Positions 12,196 through 22,234 of a stretch of 64,000 bases of DNA are shown here, piece after piece. This DNA is from Bretschneidera sinensis (Eukaryota; Streptophyta; Magnoliopsida; Brassicales; Akaniaceae): the NCBI GenBank assembly GCA_023935145.1, contig CM043702.1:108472088-108536087 (forward strand), in the 5' to 3' direction. Below the pieces are notes generated by a model. The model saw nothing but the letters and a program-made list of their open reading frames with translations, was not told the origin of the DNA and did no database searches. Position 1 is the stretch's first letter. Each line of letters begins with the position of its first letter. The position numbers and the translations under genes were made by a program.

Positions 12196-13203
12196 TATGA
12201 ATCACATAACCCTTGTAAACATAACCGCACTGAGTAAATTTGCACACTTTGCTCCACTTGCTCCCAACTTCACAGCAAGCAAAGTTGCCACTGTCTTCAT
12301 GAACACTGTGTATAAACTAGATGGCATTCCAAAATCTATAGTCAGTAATAGAGACTCTCTATTCACCAATCAGTTCTAGAGAGAGAGCTTCAGGTTGCAA
12401 GGTACTAAACAGAAGGTGAGCACTTTATACCATCCTCAATTTGATGGACAAATTGAAGTTGTCAACAGATGCTTAGAACACTACCTCAAATATTTTGTTA
12501 CAAATCAACCACAACTTTTGTCCATCTACTTAGCTTGTGGTGAGTACCACTACAACACCTATTTTCGTCCCTCCTTAGGCCTGAATCCTTTTCAGATTAT
12601 GTATGGCAGACTGCCACCAACTATACCCATCTACAGAAGAGGCACTTCCTCCATTGTAGCTATAGACCACTCATTGAGCGCCAAAGAAGACATATTGCAC
12701 CAGGCCAGAGCTCATTTACTTAAAGCTCATAATAGAATGAAGTAACAAGTGGACCAGAAGAGGACTGATATGTAGTTCTAAGTTGGTGATTTAGTCCTCT
12801 TAAAACTCCAACCATACAGATAACACTCAGTAGCAGCAAGAGTGTCCCATAAATTGAGTAGTAAATACTTTGGTCCTTTCATAATCTTGGAGAAGATTGG
12901 ACAGGTTGCTTACAAACTACAACTCCCAGGTGGCTGCAGATACAACCCTATTTTCCATGTATCCCTTCTCAAACCTTTCAAAGGCTCAACAATTACTCCT
13001 TCCCCTTTTCTAATTTATTATTCCAGTTCTCAACCACATCCCACTGCCATTCTAGATGAAAGAACACTTTTACAGCATGGTAATGGGTGCACCAACACTT
13101 GATTCAATGGGATCAACTCCCATTAGAGGAAGCTTCCTGGGAAGATGCTACCATTGTGAAATAATTACTCCCATTAGAGGAAGATGCTTCATAGGGACAA
13201 TAT
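12196..13203 (+). pseudogene. Reina-like gypsy integrase and chromodomain remnant
   Basis: This is the continuation of the element left at 7596. Integrase core blocks are clear: ALSKFAHFAPLAPNFTASKV, GIPKSIVSNRDSLFTNQF, then YHPQFDGQIEVVNRCLEHY (glutamate region) and a LNPFQIMYGRLPP block. C-terminal sequence includes IFHVSLLKPFKG and, across frameshifts at 13090-13190, a chromodomain-like LPLEEASWEDATIV. In-frame stops occur at about 12377 and 12742. RNase H tail and integrase zinc finger were lost in the deletion that also removed the 5' half of the nested Tekay-like element. A second Reina-like copy at 32627-36077 shows the same order. Confidence 0.85.
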
Positions 13204-13690
13204 TGTTTCAAAGAGGGAACTATGGAATAGAAAGTTAATAAAGAAGCTAGAGAGATATGATGCAGCTACACCAAGTTAGGAGGGCATAAACAACATAGTT
13301 ACTAGTAAAGCTTATAGGTTAACCAGTGGAGCTAAGGCACTAACCTATAAAACAGTAAAACAACAAGGAAGCTATCTTATAACCAGAGCATTATAGTAAC
13401 AAGAGGAGACAACCTAGACGGATACAAAGAGGCTAAACAAAAGTAGTTACATATAGTTAGAAGTTAGTTAGGCTAGTTTTGATTGTGTGTGTGTGCACAC
13501 TATAGTAGTTAATGTGTACCCATTTATAGCCATATATAGCTCTCTCTTATATAATGAAAGGCAAGCAATAAGAAAACACTTTAGGAGCTTATCTTGTGCT
13601 CAAAATAAGACTCACTTCTTTCCTCAATTTTTTCCAGAAACCTCATTTCCATTCTTGAGTTCTTTAACTCACCCCAATACCTTCATTAAG
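13204..13690 (+). mobile_element. Reina-like 3' LTR
   Basis: It starts TGTTTCAAAGAGG just after a purine-rich CATAGGGACAATAT and contains a TATA-like stretch near 13547 (TTATATAATG). The layout matches the LTRs at 32627 and 35620 (about 450 bp; TTATCTTGTGCTC block near 13590). The right end is not a clean CA and probably was cut by the neighbouring Tat remnant. Confidence 0.6.
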
Positions 13691-13755
13691 GTGGGATGTA
13701 CTTTTTTGGTGGCATTGTGAGATAAATTTATCATTTTCTATGGACGGTACCAATA
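13691..13755 (-). pseudogene. Tat primer-binding site and first codons of gag (minus)
   Basis: On the minus strand ATTGGTACCGTCCATAG follows the LTR end, in the position of the ATTGGTGTTGTCTATGG site after the Tat LTR at 15939. It continues into ATGATAAATTTATCTC, like the start of Tat C gag. Only some 60 bp remain before Reina LTR sequence begins. Confidence 0.6.
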
Positions 13756-14340
13756 TATTAATGCCAACAAAGATGATGAAAGGTAGCTTTATATTCTTAT
13801 CCTTCAAAGAGGTGAAATATCGTAAACGAATTTGAAGGTTGAAGGAAGATAGAGTTTAATCTGGTCTCATTCCTATGCTTATGTCAGCTAGGTACAGAAA
13901 ATTCTACAAGAAAAGTCACCAAGTTTTTTATACTTTGAGAAGGACCTTCCGATGATTAAGTCAGTAAATGTATCGAGGTGACGTAAGGAAGGGTCTAAGG
14001 GATTACCGAAGTGAATAGTGTTTTTACTAACTCTGTATTTGCTCTCTCTATCCAGGAGGACTTAAGCTCCTTTACATAGGCTATACAGAGAGATCAAATC
14101 TCTAGAGGGATCGAGGTAGGTTTTATCAACATACATTTACCCATGCCATCTTTGAGGAGTCAGATCCCTAGCCTTTTTAGGCCTATGGGTCGTCACTCAT
14201 TCTTGCGAGGTCTTGTCTTACATAGTTTAGATTCATGAGTCACACCATTTAGGTGGCTAAACACCATTACATGTGATGTCATGGTCCATGTGTCTATGTC
14301 TTACGGGAATGGGTTTTGACCCATATCACTACCCACAACA
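13756..14340 (-). mobile_element. Tat-type LTR, minus orientation
   Basis: On the minus strand it begins TGTTGTGGGTAGTG (14340), has a TATGTAAAGGAGC promoter-like stretch near 14080, the Tat block TGACTTAATCATCGGAAGG near 13940-13960, and ends GGCATTAATA. It is about 585 bp. With 13691-13755 it forms the 5' end of a Tat element pointing left, opposite to Tat C. Confidence 0.65.
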
Positions 14341-15486
14341 TACACGAACCCAAAAAACATAGATTATAATGAGTTTACCATTGCCATTAACCGAAATCAC
14401 AATAAGAAACCATGAGACAAACTAGCAAAAACAACTTTCTTTTTTCTTCGCACATGAGGCATAAAACCATGAAAAATGGTTGCATGAACTAGGCTCGTAG
14501 AACCATTGAAAAGCCTAATAAGCATCTCAAATTCCCCAAATTTTTCAATACACAAATGAAAATAGAAGAAATTGAGTTGTTAGTCAGATTGATTATGGAT
14601 TTCTTTTCATGTTCAACAAAAAAAAATCTAATTACCCAAATTTGAAAAAGAACAAATCGATCAATCATATTCTTAACTTTGGCATTGATGGAAATGTGTC
14701 CCGTTTGAAGAAGAAGAATATATCTATAGTTTGAATTTCTGTAAGTATCAGGGCAAAGAATCTTCTTAGGTGACAATGATAAGTAAGATGACAACAAATC
14801 TTCACCAAAGGTTGTGGATCTGCTTGGCGATGTGACAGTTTCTGCTGGTAGTGCTCTGGCAAGTCATGGAATGAAGAAGAGAAAGAAGAGGAAGGTGAAG
14901 AAGAATAATAAGAAGATGTTGCCTTGCTGTAGATAGAGAGATTGAGAAAGGGACCAAGAGACTTTGAGTTTTGTTTAATTTTTTTTTAATTTTATAGTTT
15001 TACTCCATTTTTTTATAACTAAAGTTTATGTTTCTTATTTCTCATGTATTAGTAAACTTAATACTTACTAAGTATTTTTTTTTCTCCTTAAAGGAAATCG
15101 TAAGTTTATTCTATTTTTATTCTTTAATATTAAGTTTCAAAGTTTTGGTTTCTTCACGTCTTTTTTGTTACTAATTTAGAAAAAAAATTGACAAAGAGAA
15201 TAGATTGTATCTATTTAGCAACATCATGTGTCAATAAGCTACAATTTGAATGTCAAGTGCAATGACCCCCCAAACCTAGGGGCAAAGTGCATTTAAGCCT
15301 TCATTTATTCAAGAGCATTCAGTATGGTATTGATGTGTTTTACACTTCAGAGAACAAATTAAAAAAAAAAAAGTGTCTAGCACATGATGATCCAACCATA
15401 TGACTATGGGGCATATTTTCCATTAAAAAAGTCATATCAAGTTTTCAATTAGTTTTTTGAACTAAAATTAACGATAATAAACGATT
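14341..15486 (-). other. unassigned region with a gene-like fragment (about 14480-14960, minus)
   Basis: I recognise no transposon here. On the minus strand from about 14960 there is a CT-rich, 5' UTR-like stretch with TTCTTCTTATTATTCTTC-type sequence. It is followed by an ATG near 14873 and a 65-codon frame (14862-14665) with PEHYQQKLSHRQADPQPLVK; a 102-codon frame overlaps at 14797-14489. I do not recognise either protein. It could be a captured or decayed 5' end of a host gene with introns, or chance frames. 14960-15486 is A/T-rich with no feature I can support. Confidence 0.3.
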
Positions 15487-15939
15487 TGTAATGTACCTAT
15501 TAATATGGGTAAAAATACACTCACCAATGGAAAATCAGACACGTGACAATCCTTCAAGAGCAGAATGGTAAATTTTCACATTTAAAGGGAAAAAAAGGTA
15601 ATTTCGTAGGTGAGACCTGCGCTAGCTTTTCAGGGTGGGAATCCCTAAGTCTAAATAAAGGGAGTTCAATGCCCCATAAATCCTATCTTTGGACACACTC
15701 TCTCCATTCTTTTCTCTCTTTCACTTTAACACTTCATTTCAACTCGTCCATTCACTCCATCTCTGTTCATTTACTAACTTAGCCATAAAAGGGTCTTCCT
15801 TGGAGAACAAAACTCCTTTGCAAGGGTTCATGTACCAAGCTAACATGGAATCAGGACTAAAGCCAAGATTAACAATTCACCCCATACATTTCAGGATCGG
15901 CTTGACGAAAATACCCTAGGCTTCTTTCCAGCATCAACA
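15487..15939 (+). mobile_element. Tat C 5' LTR
   Basis: It ends CAGCATCAACA at 15939 right before the primer-binding site, carries a TAAATAAAGG promoter-like box near 15652, and has a CT-rich leader. The start TGTAATGTACC (15487) is chosen by similarity with the LTR remnant at 563-936 and gives about 453 bp. The matching 3' LTR is not in the window. Confidence 0.65.
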
Positions 15940-15940
15940 A

Positions 15941-15958
15941 ATTGGTGTTGTCTATGGT
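15941..15958 (+). promoter_or_regulatory. Tat C primer-binding site
   Basis: ATTGGTGTTGTCTATGG begins two bases after the LTR and corresponds in position to the plant Tat form ATTGGCGCCGTCTGTGG. A tRNA 3' end would pair here to start reverse transcription. It is mutated at several positions. Confidence 0.6.
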
Positions 15959-17560
15959 AACAATAAATTTATCTAACGATTTTGTCGAAGAAACTACCCC
16001 TCCTCATGCTCGGACCTTACGGAGAACTATCCACCTAACTACTAAAGTAGGGAGAAGAGAGATGGAATTCCTTGCATCATTGGTACACACAAATAGGTAT
16101 AACCCTCATCAAACCTCAGAGAGCCATCAGAACCATGAGGTCAACGGTGAGAGGGCTCAGTCTAGTCCAACCAAAAATAGCTGAGTTTAAGGGACCTCAA
16201 TTCTAGTCAACTGAGCAGAGCATGAAGAGATCAGATGTCGATATGAAAACTTATTTATACTAGTCACACAAATGGTACCAAATACAATTCAAGTCTAGCT
16301 CGATCGGGAATGCTGTTAAGAAGGCAGCGCAATCCTTAACAGGGAAGACAAGGAAAGAACTTGAGTTTTTAGTCTACAAGATAGCCGACGTGAGAACGAT
16401 CAAGGAGAAAATGGTCTAAGCTAGACTCACCTAACTGAGAGAGCCAAGCATAACACCAAAGCACTTTAGCTCTCTGAGCACGAGGTTGAGTTCGTATCCC
16501 TCATGGTCGCAAAGAAAACACCGATAGCAAGAGCATACCGAAGTAAGCTAATAGTTTAAAGAGATGAATGAGTGGATAGAACTTGCCTTGAATGGCAGTC
16601 AAATGAATATATTGGATGAGATCAGACCTCCAAAGATCCCATTCTCGAAGGAAATCATGGATATGAAAGTGCCTTCCAATTTTAAGATGCCAAACATCGA
16701 GCCTTATAGAAGCAAGACTTGCCCATCGACCATCTAGAGACCTTTAAGTCTTTGATGTTCATCCATGGATATTCAGAAGTACTCATGTGTAGGGCTTTTC
16801 CCATCATGCTTAGAGAGACAACAAGAACTTTGTTTTCACATCTACTCTCTAACTCAATCAAGTCTTTCAAAGATCTCAACAAGCAATTTGCGATGCACTT
16901 CTTCAATAGCCTAGGGCGGAAGGGAACCTCAGAGAGACTCCTTAACATTACCCAACATATTGATTAGACACTCCGAGATTATATCTCATGGTTTACCATA
17001 ACCATAGTACAAGTCTGAGATCTAGATTAGAAAATGGTTATAATGGCCTTCATAAATAACCTTTGAGCTTTAGACTTCAGCCCCTACTTATCCATGAACT
17101 AACTTCCCTCCATACTCTCTATTTTGGAAAAGGCTAATGAGTTTGTCATAGCTGAAGAAGACAAGGCCTTCAGAAGACAGGGAGAAGAAGAATTGATGGG
17201 TAAGAAGAAGAAAATGATAGAAAGAACGAAGCCGAATAATGATCAAAAGAAAAGAGGTTGAGATGGTGCCTAAAAGAATGGCATATTAGATGGAGAACCC
17301 TGAGGATTCGAGAGCTATACCACTATCACTACCTTAAGCTCAGAGTTCAGATGGTCTCTTAAGGTTAAGTGACCTCTTGTTAAAAGAGATGTGAGTCGGT
17401 TTTGCCAATTTTATAAATATCAGAGTCACAATATTAAAAAAAGTAGACACTTGAAAATAAAATCGAAGACCTAATTCAAACAGGGTATCTGAAAAAGTTT
17501 ATAAAGATAGATAAGGAAAGAGCTCACCGTGCAAGAGAAGCACTGACTTTCATGACAAGA
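15956..17560 (+). pseudogene. Tat C gag
   Basis: Gag is the capsid protein of the element. A possible start is ATGGTAACAATAAATTTATC at 15956. The capsid region is clear at 16719-16960: DHLETFKSLMFIHGYSEVLM, MCRAFP, then FKDLNKQFAMHFF and a LLNITQHID end. Further on come basic, Glu/Lys-rich segments and an RGRGQV-like run near 17560. Many stops and frameshifts break it. The LTR, gag and protease run in one direction without other insertions up to 18442. Confidence 0.8.
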
Positions 17561-18442
17561 AGAGGCCGAGGCCAAGTCCTAAATGAAGAAATCAAGATCG
17601 AAGAAGTTGAACCCTTGAAAAAAAGTCTGACACTGCACCCACGGTTGGCATTATCCGAACTATTTTCAGGGGGATAACATATGGTAGAGAATCTATTAAT
17701 TCTAGAAGGCTTATGCTCACTTTGCTAGTTCAATGGAAGGGCCAAGTAAGTAAAGTTAGACTTATCAAACCTTCAATTTTAGTGATGATGACTTAGAAGA
17801 TGTATAATTCCCTTATGGCAATTTTGTAGTAGTAACACTAGTCATCCCAAATTTTTTAGTAAAAAGGATCCTGGTAGACAACGGATCATCATAAGACATC
17901 CTATACTACAATGCCTTCAAGAAGGTGCAATTGTCTGATGATCGATTGAAACTCATAAGGTATCCGTTGTTTGGTTTGTCGAAGGACCATGTCTACCTCA
18001 AAGGAAGCATCACCCTACCAATCATGATAGGGATGACACCTTGTCAAACAACTATCATAAAGATAGACATTTCTTCATCCTACAATGCCATCTTTGGTTG
18101 ACTCGAATTGAACACAATGAAAGTACTAGTTTCAATCTACCACTTGAAAATGAAATTTCCCACCCATAATAGAATGGCTAAAGTTAGAGGAAATAAATCG
18201 ACAACTCGACATTGTTACTTTGCATCAGTGAAAAGTAAAAACATGAACGATGTCCTCAAGATCAAATACCTTCAAGATGAGTCGAAGACCCCAATGGGAA
18301 AGCCTACAGAAGAATTAAACTTGGTTTCGCTACAAAAGATGAGGCAAGTGGTCAAGTGGTGTAGATCAGATCAAGTTTGGAGGATAAACTCTAGGCATAA
18401 CTAATCTTTTTTCTAAGGAATAATCATAATGTCTTTGCGTGG
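17561..18442 (+). pseudogene. Tat C aspartic protease and linker to RT
   Basis: Gypsy protease sequence is recognisable in 17690-18110: a VVVTLVIPNFLVKRILVDNG block, the active-site triplet as DNG (usual D-T/S-G) near 17876, YYNAFKKVQL, LFGLSKDHVYLKGSITLP, and a SSYNAIFG flap-side block near 18075. The linker (MRQVVKW region, 18335) leads to FLRNNHNVFAW at 18405-18442. The reading continues, interrupted by Ogre A, at 40209 with WSGAGMLGIDP. In-frame stops near 17893 and 18100 show it is dead. Confidence 0.82.
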
Positions 18443-20050
18443 TTTAGGTTCCATTCTTTTCCATCGATTACCTATGCATTTGGCTCATTACCCAGGGTCA
18501 CTCCCTTTAAGGAAGGATGATATGATGAGGTTGTCGATTACAATGAATAGGAATATCGAAATGAGTGAAACATACTAAGTCTAATACAATCCCTTTATAA
18601 ATAGTAAGGGGGATCTCGTTACAGGTGTACTTTTAAGTATTAGACAAGTAGTCATTGTCATTCGAGTACAAAGAAAGAATGGCGGGTATGGAGTCACCAT
18701 TTTTCCTTGAAGGGGGTCGAATTCCTTTTCATTGATCCATGCGAGAGATTCCAAGGCTCAGAAGATTTGTTTACAAGAGAGTGAGAAATTACAGCTCCAT
18801 CTCTTGCCTAAACTGAAGTCTAGTCCTTTGTGTTTAAAAAATATTATTCAAAATTTTAATTCAAATCTTATTACCATACACTAATAAAGCAAAACACACA
18901 TTCAAAATTCATATTCAAGCAAGATGACACTGAATATTATGTAAATAAGTACAAAACTAAGAAAAGAGAAAGTGCTTTAAACATGAAACAAAGGAATAAT
19001 CAAAATCACTTGTGATTTACAGATTAAAAAGAAAGAAGAAGCGGATTAAAGTATGCAAACTTAAATAAGTGGACTAGACATGTGAGGATTTAACATATGA
19101 ACCAAAACTACTTTAAACAAATGGATTCAAATGAGTGGATTTAACATTCAAATTAAACTAGGTAGATTGAACATGAAAATTTAAATATATGCATGTTAGA
19201 ACTAAGCTAAACATACGGATATGAATAAATGGATTAAAACTAAGCATGTGACAAAGGAGAGATTCAAAATGACTTATAACATGCAAATGTGTAATAAAGC
19301 ACTTAGTGATGGACCAAAAGGGTCCTAATGATTTTTTGAATAAAAAGTCCATGTGATTAGTAAAAAATTGAAAGAAAGCACATAACTTATAAGAAATGAA
19401 TTGAGTATAATAAAGGAATTAAGATTAAAAAAAAAGAACATTGAAGCTACAATGGAATTCACTAAATGAATAGTAAGCTAAATTGTATAATCCATTTTCA
19501 AGGTGGTTAAGACATATAAAGCATATTAACAATTTTATTTCACAACAAAAATAAGTTTAACCAATTTTTTTGGCTAAGAAAAGTTTCCATGTGCAGGGAT
19601 AATCCTCGGCGACTATGCACGCCCTTGTAGATTTGGTATGTTTGGAGGATTTGTTTGATTGCAGATGAAAAAGCCAGTTGTAAGTGTATAGCTAGTTTGA
19701 TAAGTTCTATCTTGTTATTATTTTTTGTTTCACTTTCCATTCTTCTCTTTCTTTTTTGTATGCTCATCTCTCTATACTATGCTTCTTTGTTTGCTCTCTC
19801 TATACTTCTCTTTTTATGTTATGATTCCTCATTTGTAATGCCTATTCTCCTTGCTTTGTGTTAACATGGGGGTTTTTGTAGGAGAAATATGGGCTGCCCA
19901 TGTGAATAAAAAAAAAAATAATGAAAAGAAAGGGTGAGGCCATCCATGAAGAGGGAGGAGAGATGGGTGCAACTATTGAGGTGAAAAGGTGAAAGGTAGA
20001 AATGGTATGGTGTGCTTAACAAAGCAAAAAAGAAGAGAAAGACTACCTTT
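18443..20050 (-). mobile_element. Ogre A 3' LTR, shortened
   Basis: Plus-strand start TTTAGGTTCC corresponds to TGTAGGTCTC of the copy at 40364. It is collinear with 37403 to about 38650: the CCTATGCA..CTCATTACCC block near 18470, the AGCTAGTTTGATAAGTTCT block at 19690, and the AACAAAG..AAAAGAAGAG block near 20020. The remaining ~1.1 kb of LTR, which holds the minisatellite in the other copy, and the polypurine tract are missing. This points to a deletion near 20050. Confidence 0.75.
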
Positions 20051-20260
20051 GTTTAATGTCTAATGACTTTTGATGATTTCCTTGCTGGGAGGACTTTGGT
20101 GATTTGTTTGCTATGAGAAATTTTGATGATTTGCCTACTGTGAGGACTTTTAATGATTTTCCTATTAGCAGGACTTTTGATATTTTCATGCTGGGAGGAC
20201 TTTTGATAATTTGCTTGTTGTGAGGACTTTTGATGATTTACCTGCTGATTCTACATAGTT
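20051..20260. repeat. Ogre A 3' UTR minisatellite, ~27-bp units
   Basis: About seven degenerate units of the form GACTTTTGATGATTT followed by RCCTGCTGTGAG occur in a row. A longer version lies beside the Ogre B LTR at 43556-43945. Tandem repeats in the 3' untranslated region are known for Ogre/Tat elements. Confidence 0.8.
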
Positions 20261-20476
20261 GTTTTATTTTATTCGTTAAGTCTCAAATTTCTTGGGCTTG
20301 AGCAGAGTCATGTTAGTTAGGACCTTATCTCATTTCATTATAAAGTTTTGAAAAAAACAATGTGTTTAAGGGATGGCTTTTGAACATATTACTATGGCTT
20401 TTGAGCATAACCGCACCAATCGTTCTCTTCTAACTAGCTTTCTATGGCTAACCTTAGTAAAAAAGTGAAAGAATTT

Positions 20477-21293
20477 TCACCTCAATTGGGAGAACCACCT
20501 CCATACCATAACTAAAGAATGAGAAGTGGCACCTATAAAAGGTTTGATCGATGATCGATATCTCCATAATGCAAAAGGCAACTTCTCATGCCAGTTAGGA
20601 TAAGTCTCCACCATTTTAGCCAATATGCTCTTGATATTATTGTTGATTGCTTCTACTGCCTGATTGGTCTTGGGTCGATAAGGAGAGGAATTATGGAGCT
20701 CAATTTTGTACTCATTAAGTAAATCCACAACCTCGACTTGAAAATGCATGCCATTGTCTGAGATCAGGTCAAAAGGTACTCCATAATAATAGATGATGTT
20801 ATAGTTAATGAACTTTTCCACATGCCTAGCCTTCAAAGTGGGAAATGATGTTGCTTCTATTCATTTGGTGAAATATCAAATTGCCATCAGGATGTATTTG
20901 TTACCATTGGAAGCATTGGGAGATATTTTTCCAATCATGTTTATGCCCTAAGTAGCGAAATGCCAAGGTGTGGTTATGCTGAAGAGCTCTTAGGGTGGTA
21001 AATATTATAGATTGTATATAATTAACATTTATAGTGCTTCTTCACATAATTACAACAATCAGTCTCCATGCTGACCCAATAATAACCCAAGCAGAGGATT
21101 TTTCTACCAGTATTCTTCCATTCATGTGCAAACCTCCAATACCTTCATGCACTTTCATAATGATTCTCTTAGCAATGTTTTCATTTACACAAAGCAGTTG
21201 GATCCCATTGAACAATCTCTTGTAAAGTCTCCCGCCACAAATGAAAAATTAAGAGGCTAGTAAGAGTATTGCTCGCTTGTCTCTTTTTTCATT
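20477..21293 (-). pseudogene. Ogre A integrase
   Basis: On the minus strand the integrase zinc-finger side is at 21240-21040: GGRLYKRLFNG, then IIMKVHEGIGGLHMNGRIL and a METDCCNYVKKH block. The catalytic core follows at 20940-20480: a TKWIEATSF-like block, YGVPFDLISDNGMHF with the second catalytic aspartate, and SSPYRPKTNQAVEAINNNIK with the glutamate. WHEKLPFALWRYRSS and a GATSHSL block come next. Frameshifts near 20840 and 20480 and a deleted C-terminus disable it. Upstream codons continue across the copia insertion at 27363. Confidence 0.88.
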
Positions 21294-22120
21294 TGTTGGG
21301 AAACCACCTTGAATGATGCCCAGAAGGTGATCTTCCAAACACCTAAGTCTAGAGTGACTTATATAAAGAAAAAGACAGCAACCAATCAAAGCAAGAAAGA
21401 AAAGAACACAAGAAATTTGTTGACGAGGTTCGACAATGTGCCTACATCCTTGTGAGCTCCTCCGAGCTCTCTGCACTATCTTATCAATGGAGTTCTTTAC
21501 AATCAGCAACACCCTTCCAAGAACTCATAGGTTCTTGAAGAAACAAAGAAGAGAAGAAAGGAAGAAGATAAGAACTATTACAATGCTCTCTATCTAATCT
21601 ATGCTCCTCTCACTTTACAACCAGCCTCTCTACAATGAGTCCCTCTTGAGATTGAAGCTAGGTGACCCTTTATATAGTGCACCAACTTCTTGATCAATCT
21701 TGAGGGTCAATATCCACCCTTAGATCTAGATGAGCAATCAACCTTAGCATTTGATCATTCCTTAGTCAAGCTGTGCATTTTAGACATGTCTCACGAACCA
21801 TTTAAGAGGTTTACACATGTGTGCATCAGTGTGACTAGCGTCGTGGCCTAGAACAGGACGCACCGCTGCCCAAGGCAGAATACACACTCCTCATCTTTTG
21901 GGCGCCGTGGCCTGGGGTAGGGTGCGCCGCTGCTTGGCCTTCCTCCAGCACTTTCCACCTTCTAGGCACCGCAGCCTGGGGTAGTCTGGGCTACGGCCTG
22001 ACTTGAAACTTCACTCATTTTTGCTGCTTTATATTGAGGCACACTCCAAGTGTGTTGAGGCTATAGGACAAGTGCTTGAACCTCTTCCAATCATGTTTAA
22101 ACCTTTGACAAACTCCAACA
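21294..22120 (-). mobile_element. copia 3' LTR
   Basis: TGTTGGGAAACC ... CTCCAACA, 827 bp, with inverted TGTTGG/CCAACA ends. Compared with the other LTR it lacks about 95 bp (26861-26956 of the partner), most simply a deletion here. It has a GC-rich repeat block at about 21830-21990. Confidence 0.9.
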
Positions 22121-22135
22121 ATCTCTACCTTTGTC
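22121..22135 (-). promoter_or_regulatory. copia polypurine tract
   Basis: On the minus strand ACAAAGGTAGAGAT directly precedes the 3' LTR, as expected for the plus-strand primer. Confidence 0.65.
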
Positions 22136-22234
22136 TAAGCGATTAAACCCGAACCATTGTGTAAAGAACTCGAGATCCAAACCCGAACCATTGTGCAAAG
22201 AACTCAGGATCTAAATGCATCTTGAGTCATCATA

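Noticed and set aside
15340..15486. Possible MITE between the Tat LTRs
   Set aside because: A/T-rich with short inverted matches but no convincing terminal inverted repeats with a TA or 8-9-bp duplication.
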